DNA of 64,000 bases from Phytophthora colocasiae (taxonomy: Eukaryota > Oomycota > Peronosporomycetes > Peronosporales > Peronosporaceae). The position numbers were made by a program, and so were the translations under genes. The notes below the pieces were generated by a model. The model did no database searches. It was not told the origin of the DNA and was given only the letters and a program-made list of their open reading frames with translations. Location: assembly GCA_018806915.1 (NCBI GenBank), contig JAGKQI010000100.1:1922001-1986000 (forward strand), given 5' to 3'. Below, piece after piece: positions 32,674 to 42,771 of the stretch. Numbering within the stretch: position 1 is the first letter of the stretch; every line of letters starts with the position of its first letter.

Positions 32674-33050
32674 TTGTCGGGTCAAGACTATTCTTCATGC
32701 GGATTAGCAATCCGGAATTGTTTTCGGGATGGTTGTGATTCCATTGAAACGCTGGAACATTGCTTTCTCAGTTGTCCAAGGCTAGCACAAATGTGGCGAA
32801 TGCTATGGAGTAAATGGCGCATGGCATTTCGAAGCACACTGGCGTGGAAGCTTCTGCTCTTCCAATCCAACAGTGATATTGCCAGAGGCTGGAGAGAAGA
32901 TCACGAGATCTTGTTGATACTGTGGGAAATACACACTGCGATACACAACGTGGAGACTGCGCAACGACATTTACTTCGGCGAAACACAGGTGGAGATTTC
33001 TTCGAGCACATTAAGCATCGACATGAACCAAGCGTCCATCTAACGGTCAA
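32674..33050 (+). pseudogene. LINE (non-LTR retrotransposon) 3' remnant, RT zinc-binding region
   Basis: The residues DGCDSIETLEHCFLSCPRLA, followed by W..LW, match the Cys/His zinc-binding segment found after the reverse transcriptase of LINE elements. The RT itself is missing. The open frame runs on into pseudouridine-synthase sequence by chance of junction, so the 143-codon ORF is a chimera of two remnants. Confidence 0.65.
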
Positions 33051-33780
33051 GATTTTGGAACTGTTTCTTGTGCATCGGCTGGATCGGCTGACGTCGGGTT
33101 ACTGATTCTAGCCAAGACTGCGGAGAAAGCGCGGAGTTTAACAGCTGAATTGACGGCTACGTCGTCTGATAAAACTGCTGGCACTCGATCCGTGCAGAAA
33201 TTCTTTGTGGCACGAGTGAAGGGCGAGTTTCCTGACACCGAAGTTGGATTTGCAGGAGTGGACGGACTGAGCTCAGGGCTTGTGAAGATCGAAAAAGCAG
33301 AGAGGGATTTTTGGCGCATGACGGCTCCGATAGGCCTGAAAGAACCACGACAGGGCCACGTACGCTGTGTGATTGAGGCTGAAGATTCCAAACCTTGTGT
33401 AACTCTGATCCGCCGACGCGAAGCTGTGGGAGGCGAAAGTATCGTCGAGTGTCTGCTTGTAACCGGACGGATACACCAAAATACGAGTACACCTACAGCA
33501 TTTGAGTTTTCCCATTGCGAACGACCCACTATATGGTGTTAAGACTGGAGAGGAAACAGCATCTTCAGCAGAGCAAGGATCAAAGACGGACAACTTTCGA
33601 ATGCGGATGTTGGCTATCCTGCTGATGGTGAGGGTGCGATATCTGTAGGGCTGACGAGACAAAAGAGAACTTTGTACTCGAGGTGGAGGACACTATTGTG
33701 GCTCCACCCTATCTCCGCAGTGGTCTTTTGAAGTGCCTTTGCCTCACTGGGCTGTCTTACAATGAACTTAGTAATAAACT
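33050..33780 (+). pseudogene. RluA-type pseudouridine synthase, catalytic and C-terminal fragment
   Basis: HRLDRLTSG at about 33073 is the RluA/RluD catalytic motif with its Asp. After a one-base shift it continues LLILAKTAEKARSL, then VQKFFVARVKGEFPD, and in the next frame VECLLVTGRIHQ and IRVHLQ..SFPIANDPLYG. These are the standard blocks of eukaryotic RNA pseudouridine synthases of the RluA family, in the right order. At least two frame changes and the lack of the N-terminal part make it a pseudogene. The N-terminal block appears separately downstream at 33870. Confidence 0.82.
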
Positions 33781-33869
33781 CTACAGATTTGGCATAACTA
33801 GTTAGCGGTTTCTCGTCCGTGTTTCTCGGAATTCAGCAACGTGCTAGTAGATAAACTGGCAGTACTTCT

Positions 33870-34010
33870 TGGAGGAATTTTGCGGTGAGTCCTTGATGTA
33901 CTTCGAAACAGATGAGTTGATGGTACATGTAGTCGATAAACCCTCGGGGATTCTAGTGCATCCGACTGGGAGTTATCAGATAAACTCTCTAACAGTTACC
34001 AGTAAAGTGA
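33870..34010 (+). pseudogene. RluA-type pseudouridine synthase, N-terminal fragment
   Basis: In one frame this reads VVDKPSGILVHPTGSY, then NSLT, the conserved N-terminal block of RluA enzymes. It lies after the C-terminal fragment, in the reverse of gene order, so it comes from a second copy or from a rearrangement. It stops near 34010, beside the PLD fragment. Confidence 0.75.
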
Positions 34011-34031
34011 AATTATAGCTCCCCCTCGATA

Positions 34032-34366
34032 CTACCTTTTCTTTTTAGCAAAAGTAGAAACAGAATCACCACACCGATCGTCTCGATCGATCTTTCCGTG
34101 AACAGCATTGCCGAACAGCTTTGCAGCGTCCAGGAACTTCATCGAGTTGATCTTCTCGTAACTCCGACCCGTCATCTCCATAAACTTGCGCACGCGGAAG
34201 TCTCGCACCACTTTGCCCACCTTAACCCCATCGGGAGTCTTGACGAGGCTGTTGTCCACAATGTTGGCGCTTAGCTCCGGGTCCGACGTCATGCTCCGCC
34301 GATTCCAGTTGGCTGAGCCGGTCGTCATATACACGTCATCGACCAGTCTATTGGAGATCCCGCATA
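34032..34366 (-). pseudogene. PLD-like C-terminal fragment
   Basis: LVDDVYMTTGSANWNRRSMT and MEMTGRSYEKINSMKFLDAA match the last third of the PLD-like proteins, from just inside the second HKD motif. The His and Lys of that motif are lost at the junction. The fragment abuts the end of PLD-like gene 2, whose last codons (SFSDSGSMRDLQ) are read from the junction and are not conserved. It indicates unequal crossing-over in a tandem array. Confidence 0.85.
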
Positions 34367-36083
34367 GAACCTGAGTCTGAAAAACTACATACTTCTTGAG
34401 GGTCCACCTGCTCTCGAAACTTACTGACGAATGCTTTGTAATACAAGTGGTATTTGACGCCAAAGTCCGTTAGAATCGTCGACTCGCTCTTGGCAGCCAC
34501 TTTAAACTCGTCTGCTGCATCGATAAACTTCATCGCGTCCAACTTCTCATAGCTCAACCCCGTCATCTCTACAAACTTCCGGATCCTCATATCACGAGCC
34601 AATTTCAGCACTGTGATACCATCAGGCGACTCCACCGTCTCGTCATCAATCACATTCGCATTAAGCTCGGAATCGGACGTCATACTACGGCGGTTCCAGT
34701 TTGCCGAGCCCAAGGACACGTAGACGTCGTCGATGAGCACGAGTTTCGTGTGGACGTAGATGTCGAGCTCAGCCTTGGTGGTGTAAATCTGCACTTTGTT
34801 GGGGAACTTGGACTTGATGGGGTGGATCATCTCGTAGATGTATCGCCCGTATCCGGACGCTTTAAGGAGGGCGTCCGGGGGCTGGAGAACCACGATAACC
34901 CGTTGAATCCGTGGGAGGACCTCCAGAAGCGCATCCACAAGCTCCGGTACGTAGATGAAGTACTGGTCCTCGATGTAGATGAAGTTCTTGGCGTTCTTCA
35001 GCGCCTTAATACGAGCTCGAAACAGAGACTGTTCTCCACGCGGAGCGAATTCCTTATAGTGTTTGTAGATGCAGCTGAAAGTCCTCACGATCTGAATATT
35101 CTGGTGGCCAAGTTTCGACGTCGTATTGCTGCTGGCGTAGTCGATTGGGGCGACTTTCTCGTACTCGGGATTGTCAAAGTCCAGCAGGTGGTCGCCAAGA
35201 CCTTGGCATGGTTTGTAGTCCGAGTTCCATCGCTGTACGAAGTTGTTCGCCACTTCCTTCGCTGCTGGTCCGTGGATTCGGAAATGCGCGTCTACCCAGC
35301 CTTTGTTACGGAACGGGATGTTGGCAGCTTCACGGATTGCCGAGTTGTTGTGGTAGATGGTATCCCACCGGTCGTTGGTGAGGTCCATGCCGCCTACATA
35401 CGCAATGGGGTGTTCGTCCTTACCTGTTGACTTGTTTACTGCGATAACGATCGTCTTCTGGTGGTGCGACGATGAAAGAATGGGGAGTCGGTCGTCGAAG
35501 AGGTACACGGCTTTGGCTCCGTTGACTGGGGACGGCGGGATCTTGTTGATCACATCTCGCGCATTGACATTCTGCGACGTCAGTAAGTAGTTGGGCCACG
35601 ACAGGAGATTGACGCTGCCTCCACGTTCGACGATGCCCTTGAACATGACGTCGAACCCCGTTTTGGAGCCTGTGGGGTCGATATCTGCTTCGAACGGGAT
35701 GACACACGTATCCCACCCAGTGTACATGACGCGACTGCCTTCTTTCGTGGCTCGGAAATCGTCAACAACCGCAGTGAAGAATTCGTTGGCGACAGTGTAA
35801 ACGGTGACGTTGTTGCCGCTCGTGTACGTCTGCAACCCGTCCCGTGGGATCCCTCCTCGAGACCGATCTCCTCTTCTGTTATGAACCAATCTTCAGGCTT
35901 GAGCAGGGGCTGAGTGACGTTCATGTCGGTGCCGTCGGAGAGATCATCGCCCTGACCTGAACCTGATCCGTCGTCACCTCCGAAGATGGACGAAAAGGAC
36001 CATGCTGCTGCTGGGGTTGGCTTGAGAACTAACGTTAGCGCACAAGTCAATACAAAGGCGAGTGTAGTGCTACGGACTTGCAT
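34348..36083 (-). pseudogene. Secreted PLD-like gene 2 (one frameshift)
   Basis: A start at 36083 gives MQVRSTTLAFVLTC with a signal peptide (cleavage near AAAWSF) and the QPLLKPEDWFITEEE block. A single-base change near 35865-35880 shifts the frame. The rest, 34348 to about 35880, is open and complete: HQKTIVIA, GGMDLTNDRWD, NAKNFIYIEDQYFIYVPEL, and the second motif HTKLVLIDDVY with GSANWNRRSM. The family would hydrolyse or transfer phosphodiesters outside the cell. As in the other copies, the first motif has Ala where HKD has Asp. Without the shift it would be about 575 residues. The C-terminal tail is replaced by junction sequence. Confidence 0.88.
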
Positions 36084-36610
36084 TTCGTGGTCAGAGAGGT
36101 GAGAGGTCCAAGAAGAACTAAAAAGTCAGGAAACGGAACGTACATTTGCCAAAGATTAAAGTCGGAGGCAGATGCACTCAGTGGAGTGTGCACTGTCACA
36201 GTGACTGTGCACTCAGTACCACCAATGGCCCACCTGTATCTTCCGATGGGCCCTGGTGACAACCGACAGGGCTCCTGTTCACAGACAGGAACGACAATAC
36301 TATGGTAGTACGCTAGGAACGACATCATTGTGACAGTCAGTTTTCACACACAACGACGGATCAACTGTCACAGGCGATCAACGTCGTCGAACTTACAGAT
36401 AGCTCAAACGTTTAGACAGCAACATAACCAAAAGGGAGATTGCAGGTAGTTTCTTCTCTCTACGCCCCTCGTTTTTTTTCTGTCTCAATCGAATCCTCTT
36501 TTAAGCCAGCAAGAAAACTCTCCTTCTCCTGGGTTCGCGAATGCTATGTGCACGTACATGATGATGGTGAGTGCTAAGTACTGTACCTCGGAAAAACTAT
36601 ACATGTACTA

Positions 36611-37518
36611 CAGTGCGCGCCAAATCGATAGGACCCCCCCTGAAAATGCCCATAACTCAGTCAGTTTTTATCATTTTAAGTTGCGGTTTTGACAGTAGAT
36701 CCATAACACGGTAAGAAAGGACCTACGGGCGTTTGTTTTAGCGTTTTTGCACCCTAAAGTATGGCTCCCATACAAAAAACTGTTTTTTGCCAAACGACAC
36801 AATTTAGGACCCCCATGCTTCAATACAAATCCCTATACTAAACAAAACCCGCTCAAAATGATATGACTGGGGATTTGTATGGGGACATGTTCTAAACGTC
36901 TGTAGAGTGAAGGTGAGTGCATGTATCATGACTCTGAATTACACAGATCATTGATAATAGATAAGTGCATATTTGGTAGAGAAGGCCATAACCATTGGCA
37001 GAGAGATACAAAGTAATTGCTGGCACTTTAACAGTCAGTTTTGTAGTGGCTGTTTTTTAGCAAATCTTAGTCAAAATGCGTTCAAATGTTAGAGACAAAA
37101 TAATAATGTCGATCCCTTGCATAAGAACTCTCTAAAGCGTATATGATCTCTACCAAACATGCACTTATCTATTATCAATGTTCTGTGTAATTCAGAGTCA
37201 TGATACATGCACTCACCTTCACTCTACAGACGTTTAGAACATGTCCCCATACAAATCCCCAGTCATATCATTTTGAGCGGGTTTTGTTTAGTATAGGGAT
37301 TTGTATTGAAGCATGGGGGTCCTAAATTGTGTCGTTTGGCAAAAAACAGTTTTTTGTATGGGAGCCATACTTTAGGGTGCAAAAACGCTAAAACAAACGC
37401 CCGTAGGTCCTTTCTTACCGTGTTATGGATCTACTGTCAAAACCGCAACTTAAAATGATAAAAACTGACTGAATTATGGGCATTTTCAGGGGGGGTCCTA
37501 TCGATTTGGCGCGCACTG
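36611..37518. mobile_element. Foldback-type Tc1/mariner-like non-autonomous element
   Basis: This 908-bp element has inverted arms of about 370 bp (36611-36983 and 37147-37518) that mirror about 37064 with few mismatches. It begins CAGTGCGCGCC, ends GGCGCGCACTG, and is flanked on both sides by TA, the Tc1/mariner target. The central 160 bp are unique and hold no transposase. The length of the arms is far beyond normal mariner TIRs. Confidence 0.88.
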
Positions 37519-38353
37519 TAACAGTAAGCTTATGTACTACTGTACATATGATCGAGCCCCGCCTCCGTCGCCCTTTTCGACTTCTGCTCTCCTCTCTCAC
37601 CGCTGCCCTTCTCTGTTCATTTCCCATCACTCACAAGCTCTTCTCTAAGACATCGGGACCAATCAAGGCACAACAACACGGAGACAAGACTCAAGGAGTT
37701 GGCGCGGTCGCAGTACTCTACCTGGCCAGGCACCGGCTGGGGGCTCATCAACGGTGGCCCATTGGGCAAAATTCCCAAGAAATTCAAGCGTACCGGTCAT
37801 AGACTAAGGGTAACCGAGTAGCCGTAGGAAATTAGTTAGGAGTAACCTTGCTTAGACGTCAATGCGCCTGTTTCGAACAGGCTTCGAAATAAGTACCTAA
37901 TATAAGGGGTTCGAGTCCTCCCTCCCCCCCCCCCCCCTACTGTACATATGAGCCTTCACGACGTGAATCACGTGCCAATGGCTGGCGAACCGGTGCTATC
38001 ATCCGGTAAGGTCTTCTGGGTGAAAATCGCGTTACATTTGTGAACTGAATGGATATGGATGGCCCTGTAGTGAACTGGAGGATGAGATGCAGCAATCAGC
38101 TTTTGCGTGACTGAAAGCTGAAGGCTTGCAGAATCGCCTGTGCGTTTGGACTCGGCCCGAGATAGGTACTGTACATGTACATGTTTCATATCACGTTTGA
38201 TCTCACGATGGGAGTCCTAATTTCGTCTGTTTGAGAATATTACTCTCAAATTGAGAGTCTCAATGTAGAACAAGGTGGGGAAGACGGGGGCTATTCTTGA
38301 AGATAGCTTACAGCATCGGAGAGCTGGCATTTCTTCTTCTTCCTACCGTCGAA
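37519..38353. other. Intergenic, no gene seen
   Basis: It includes a poly-C run at about 37925-37939 and repeated TACTGTACATATGA words (37539, 37938). A GGTTCGAGTCC box at 37908 looks like a tRNA T-arm, but the rest of a tRNA is absent. Confidence 0.5.
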
Positions 38354-38701
38354 ATGGCATCGAAGAGCAACGAGAAGGAGGTCGATTACGTCTCCAAGCA
38401 GGCCAATCTCACGTCACAGATCGAAAGTGAGCGCCAGGCTGCCAAAAAGTGGTGGGACGAGTACGGCATGTGCTACTTGGAGAACGCTCGCCCCGAAGAC
38501 TTCACGTACGACAATCGTGTGCTGGCGCTCAAGAAGAGGCTAGATGATCCCAAGTAAGTGAACCGCTCCCTCTCTACAGTTTCGTATCGATCCTTATAGG
38601 TTTGTGTTTTGATTTCCAGATTCCAGCACGCAGCACCGCAAACCACCAGCGCTGACTACGGCTGTAGACCGCCCTTCAAGGAGTGCAGAAAAAAAATCTA
38701 A
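38354..38701 (+). CDS. Small conserved-looking protein, two exons, function unknown
   Basis: Exon 1 is 38354-38553 and exon 2 is 38620-38701. The intron is 66 bp (GTAAGT...TTTCCAG), and the join makes a Lys codon followed by FQHAAPQTTSADYG. The product is 93 residues, soluble and charged, starting MASKSNEKEVDYV, with WWDEYGMCYLE in the middle and CRPPFKECRKKI at the end. The good splice sites and frame-restoring join support a real gene. I do not recognise the family; the TTS.DYG...PP pattern is faintly like small axonemal (microtubule inner) proteins, but this is a guess. Confidence 0.65.
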
Positions 38702-38793
38702 GAGCAGACGAGTTCACATTATGTTATTGAAACCACTCGTCTATTGTAGTTACATCTTGTGTACGGCACGTTCTTCCGTAGTCATGAACGCGT

Positions 38794-40575
38794 TTACGTT
38801 GTGCAGGTATCTTGCGGGTCAACCTTCTTCCGAACGACATCGGTGAATGCAGTGAAATACGCCTGTTCCTCCACCTGGAATGTTTCAATAATGGTCGTCT
38901 CGGACTCGGCAGCCACATCAAACTCGTTGGCAGCCTCGATAAACGTCATAGCGTTTAGCTGGTCGTAGCTCAGGCCTGTCATCTCGTGGAACTTGCGGAT
39001 ACGGAAGTCGCGTGCAGTTTTCAATACAGTAATACCGTCAGGAGACGCCATAGTCTCGTCGTCGACGATGTTGGCAGCCAACTCCGAGTCCGAAGTCATA
39101 CTACGGCGGTTCCAGTTGGCCGAACCGACCGACAGATAGACGTCGTCGATGATGACGACTTTGGAGTGGATGTACAGGTCAAGGTCCTCCTTGGTCGAGT
39201 ACATTTGGAACTTGTTCGGGTAAAGTCTTTGAATCGGAGCGACCATTTCGAGCAGATACTTCTCGTATCCGGACAATTTTGACTCGGAGACTGGACGCTG
39301 GACCACCACAATGAGGCGTTGGATTGTGGGCATGACCTCCAGAAGCGCATCGAGCAGTTCCGGTACGAGGACGAAGTACTGATCTTCAATGTAGATAAAG
39401 TTCTTGGCGTTCTTCAGTGCCTTGATCCGAGCCTGGAAGAGTGAGTTTTCTCCACGAGGTGCGAACTCCTCGTAGTGCTTGTATTCGCAGCTAAAAGTAC
39501 GCACAATCTGCACGTTCTGGTGGCCCAGACTTGAGCTCGTGTTACTACTAGCATAGTTGAGAGGGGCCAGATCGGAGTAGGACGGGTTTTCAAAGTTCAG
39601 CAAGTCATCGTCGAGACCTTGCGTCGGTTTATAGTCCGAATTCCAGCGAGCCAAGAAGTTGGCAGCCACATCCTTCGCGGCAGGACCGTGAATCCGAACA
39701 TGACCATCTAGCCAGCCTTTGTATGAGCCACTGACGTCCGTAGCCTCACGTAGAGCAGATTCATTGTGGTAAATGGTATCCCACCGATCGGATGTGATGT
39801 CGATTCCCCCCACAAACGCTACCGGGTGATCGTCGGCCCCCGTGGAGTTTGCAGACGCGATGATCAAGTTCTTCTGGTGGTGAGAAGACGTGAGCGTACG
39901 TGTGCGGTCGTCGAAGATGAAGAGCGGCTTCTGGCCTGTTGGGGAGGCAGGAATGTCGTTGATATCGTCACGGACCTTGATGTTTTGAGACGTTTCGAGT
40001 AGATTCGCCCATATCATCGCGTGAAAAGAGGCTCCTCGTTCTGTGATGCCAGCCACCACGTCGTGAAGTTGGGACTTCTTGCCGCCGTCGACATCAGGCT
40101 GGAACGGGATGAGGTCGGTGCCCCAACCTGTCAACATGACGCGGTCTCCCGTCTTGGTAGCCGAGAGATCAGTGAACGCAGCATCGAAGAACTCTTTCGT
40201 CACGGTAAACGTCTTGACATCATTCCCAGTGGTGAAAGTTGCCAAGTCGCTACGAGGAGAACCACCTCGGGACGCCGTGATTTCCTGCTCCGTTAGAAAC
40301 CAGTCCGTTGGCTTCAGCAGAGGTTGATCCACCTCCAAACCCGATCCGTCCGAGAGATCGAGTCCTTGGCGTTCAATGTAGCCGCAGGACTTGGTTGCCT
40401 TCTTGTACTCGCACACGTGACATGGTTCGCAGGCACAACCTCTTGATGCCGCGGAGATCAAATTACCGACTTTGGTACACGTAACACCCGTGCGGATCGA
40501 CGTTGATAGCGGCAGCGATGTTAGTACCACACACAGCACTGCGAGGATAACGGGGGTTCTTGGACAAGTTGCCAT
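38794..40575 (-). CDS. Secreted PLD-like protein 3 (intact)
   Basis: The start at 40575 (MATCPRTPVILAVLCVVLTS) gives a strong signal peptide; an ATG five codons upstream is an alternative. An unusual Cys-rich insert (CACEPCHVCEYKKATKSCGY) follows, absent from genes 1 and 2, and then the family block DQPLLKPTDWFLTEQEI. Catalytic parts: HHQKNLIIA with GGIDITSDRWD, YIEDQYFVLVPELL, and HSKVVIIDDVYLSVGSANWN. The protein has about 593 residues. It belongs to the secreted, PX/PH-less PLD-like class known from Phytophthora. It is the only complete member of the local array and so its likely functional survivor. The first HKD motif lacks its Asp, while the second is complete. Confidence 0.92.
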   Translation of the reverse strand: MATCPRTPVILAVLCVVLTSLPLSTSIRTGVTCTKVGNLISAASRGCACEPCHVCEYKKATKSCGYIERQGLDLSDGSGLEVDQPLLKPTDWFLTEQEITASRGGSPRSDLATFTTGNDVKTFTVTKEFFDAAFTDLSATKTGDRVMLTGWGTDLIPFQPDVDGGKKSQLHDVVAGITERGASFHAMIWANLLETSQNIKVRDDINDIPASPTGQKPLFIFDDRTRTLTSSHHQKNLIIASANSTGADDHPVAFVGGIDITSDRWDTIYHNESALREATDVSGSYKGWLDGHVRIHGPAAKDVAANFLARWNSDYKPTQGLDDDLLNFENPSYSDLAPLNYASSNTSSSLGHQNVQIVRTFSCEYKHYEEFAPRGENSLFQARIKALKNAKNFIYIEDQYFVLVPELLDALLEVMPTIQRLIVVVQRPVSESKLSGYEKYLLEMVAPIQRLYPNKFQMYSTKEDLDLYIHSKVVIIDDVYLSVGSANWNRRSMTSDSELAANIVDDETMASPDGITVLKTARDFRIRKFHEMTGLSYDQLNAMTFIEAANEFDVAAESETTIIETFQVEEQAYFTAFTDVVRKKVDPQDTCTT

Positions 40576-40822
40576 CACTGCTGATGGCATTTTGCTGTAT
40601 GTAGTGAGTCACTACCGTACTGGTACTGGTGACTTGTTCGTGTAGAACGTGCTGCGATATGGCGATAAGGCTGTACTAGTAGGCAGTTGTTGATATAGAA
40701 TGCAATTTGCTTTGCAATTGTGCCATTTGCACCATACGGTTGTTTACCGGAGCCGCATAATGGCATATTAGAGGCTTTCAGAAGCCCCGGAAAATGCAAA
40801 AACCCGTAGTCATTTTTACGTA

Positions 40823-42649
40823 GTGCAGCCGTCTATTTTTAGCACGACCCTTCCGACGTGTTTTTCGATTCCGAAATCCCGTGCCGAGCACCCTTGCTAC
40901 GGGGTAACACTACCGGATTTCAGTGTGGAAGCCGCAGGCCTCGGCTCGGTTGCCATGCCCGTCCTAACGGATGGAATATCTACCCGGATGAGCGGGCCAT
41001 GCGCTTATGAGCTGTGTGAGGCTCATGAGAGTGAAGAGCTGGTAGTGGAAGAGTGCTCAAATGCCAACTGCGGCAACCACGTCCATCACTTCTGCTCTAA
41101 CATGCTGCTGGATGGTGACCTAACAACTCGAGTGTGCTCGAAGGTTTGCCGTAGAGCGCTTGGACTTTGCCCTCCAGGTGACATCACTTCAGGAGATGGA
41201 GTGGCAAGCTCGGAGCAGACAGAGGGCAAGGCCGCAACGCCTAGAAGCAAAAAGCAAGGATGGCCAGCAACCCGAAGTCGACCAAGGCAGGCCACGATTC
41301 GTAGTTGTGCTGTGAAAAGAACGAACTTGGCTAAATCGTCCTGGACACTTTTGACTACTCGAGCTGTTGCTGCTGAGAGTTCGCCCAATGGCGGTGCTTC
41401 CGTCTACACGCATCCTGGCTACAGTCGTGCTGCCGCTGCGAAATTTAAGTCACCGGTTACCATCGTTTCCAGCAAGACACCAGTGCAATCTCACAGCTGC
41501 AGTACCGATCGTCCACTAGCTTCAACCGGTCAACCGCATGTGGAACCATTGATGCCTAAGGCCGCCTCTATTGGGGAAGACGGTGGAGGCCGTGGCTGTG
41601 CGGACTTGGATAGCGTGAGATCCTACGACGGCTACTTAGACGAACCCAACGAATCCGTTGGCGAAGGTGATTTTGGTGGTGCTAACAGCTCCGCCGGTGA
41701 AGCAAGTGTGGAAGATGAAAATGAAGCCGGAGCTGCAAATATACCCGCGACAAAGATGCACACAAAGAAGAAGACCACAAAACGGAAAAAGTTTTTCTTT
41801 AACCAGACCGCGGATTTGGCTCTATTGGAAGAGATTCTCGCGATTGAACCGTACGCCGGTGTTCATGGGCAGATTGGGACACGATACCAGGCAGTAGCAG
41901 ACAATTTGAGCAGGTTCTTGGAGCTGGATACTAAACTGAGTAAGCGCACGGTGACAGAACGTTTTAACCTTTTGATGGAAGAGTTCAAAACTCACGACCA
42001 GTCGTATCGCAAGAAGTCGGGTGTCGACGAGAAGTATGAGAAGCACAGACAACTTCTTCAGGATATCACTGACCGAATGAGAGACGTGACGGACCAAAAG
42101 AAAGCCAGGAAGGACAAGAAGAAGGCCAAGGAGGATAAGTTGCAGTCGCAGGGCGAAATTCTCAGAGATAAGGCCGTCAAACGCAGGTCTGAGAGAGCGC
42201 CTGATCCAAACGCGAAGTCGACGGATTGAACTGTCGGAAGCGACAAGAACAACGACTCCAATTCAACTGTCGGGCCCGCTACTAGCATCAGCACCGTTAA
42301 CATGTCGTCCAAGCGAACTGCACCCAAGACAGCAATGATGGATGGATCTCTTGGAGCCTATTTGGAGAACCGAATGCTACATCAACAGGAGGACAATGCA
42401 CTACAACAGGGTCAACTTGAGCTGATGAAGCGCAAAACGGAAGATGAAGAACGCCGGTGGGCACAAGAATTTGAGTTTAAACGGATGAAGCACGGCCTCG
42501 AGGAGCAGAAGTGGAATGACGAGGTCGAGCTTCGTCGTCAAGAAATGCAGATCCGCCGGGAGGAAATCGCACTGATGAGAATGCAATTTCAATCTCTACA
42601 GGAGCGCGTCAATCGAGACGCCGAGACGCACCACTCAAGCATCAGCTAA
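40823..42649 (+). pseudogene. Harbinger-associated Myb-like DNA-binding protein with one internal stop
   Basis: Two ORFs (40823-42229 and 42302-42649) are in the same frame, separated only by a TGA at 42227-42229 and 24 open codons. Parts in order: a Cys/His cluster (CAYELCEAHES ... CSNANCGNHVHHFC), a basic disordered region, a Myb/SANT-like region (NQTADLALLEEILAIEPYAG ... RYQAVADNL ... RTVTERFNLLMEEF) and a Lys/Glu-rich coiled coil. After the stop there is another long coil rich in Arg/Glu/Gln (MLHQQEDNALQQGQLELMKR). In Harbinger elements such proteins help carry the transposase to the nucleus and to the ends. The start could also be the Met at 40954. One nonsense change splits an otherwise 608-residue protein. 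Confidence 0.85.
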
Positions 42650-42771
42650 ACGCTGCTACACCACATCGCCACCAAGACACGCGATCAACTAAGGTCAAGT
42701 TCACGTCAACGCATGCATAACAGATTTTTTAACGGTGCTCTCAAGTGAAGGGAGAGCATATTTATTGAAGT

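Noticed and set aside
34750..35430. 226-aa ORF opposite PLD-like gene 2
   Set aside because: Antisense to a clear PLD coding region.
37860..37920. Possible tRNA (GGTTCGAGTCC box)
   Set aside because: The T-stem does not pair fully and no A-box, anticodon arm or acceptor stem could be drawn.
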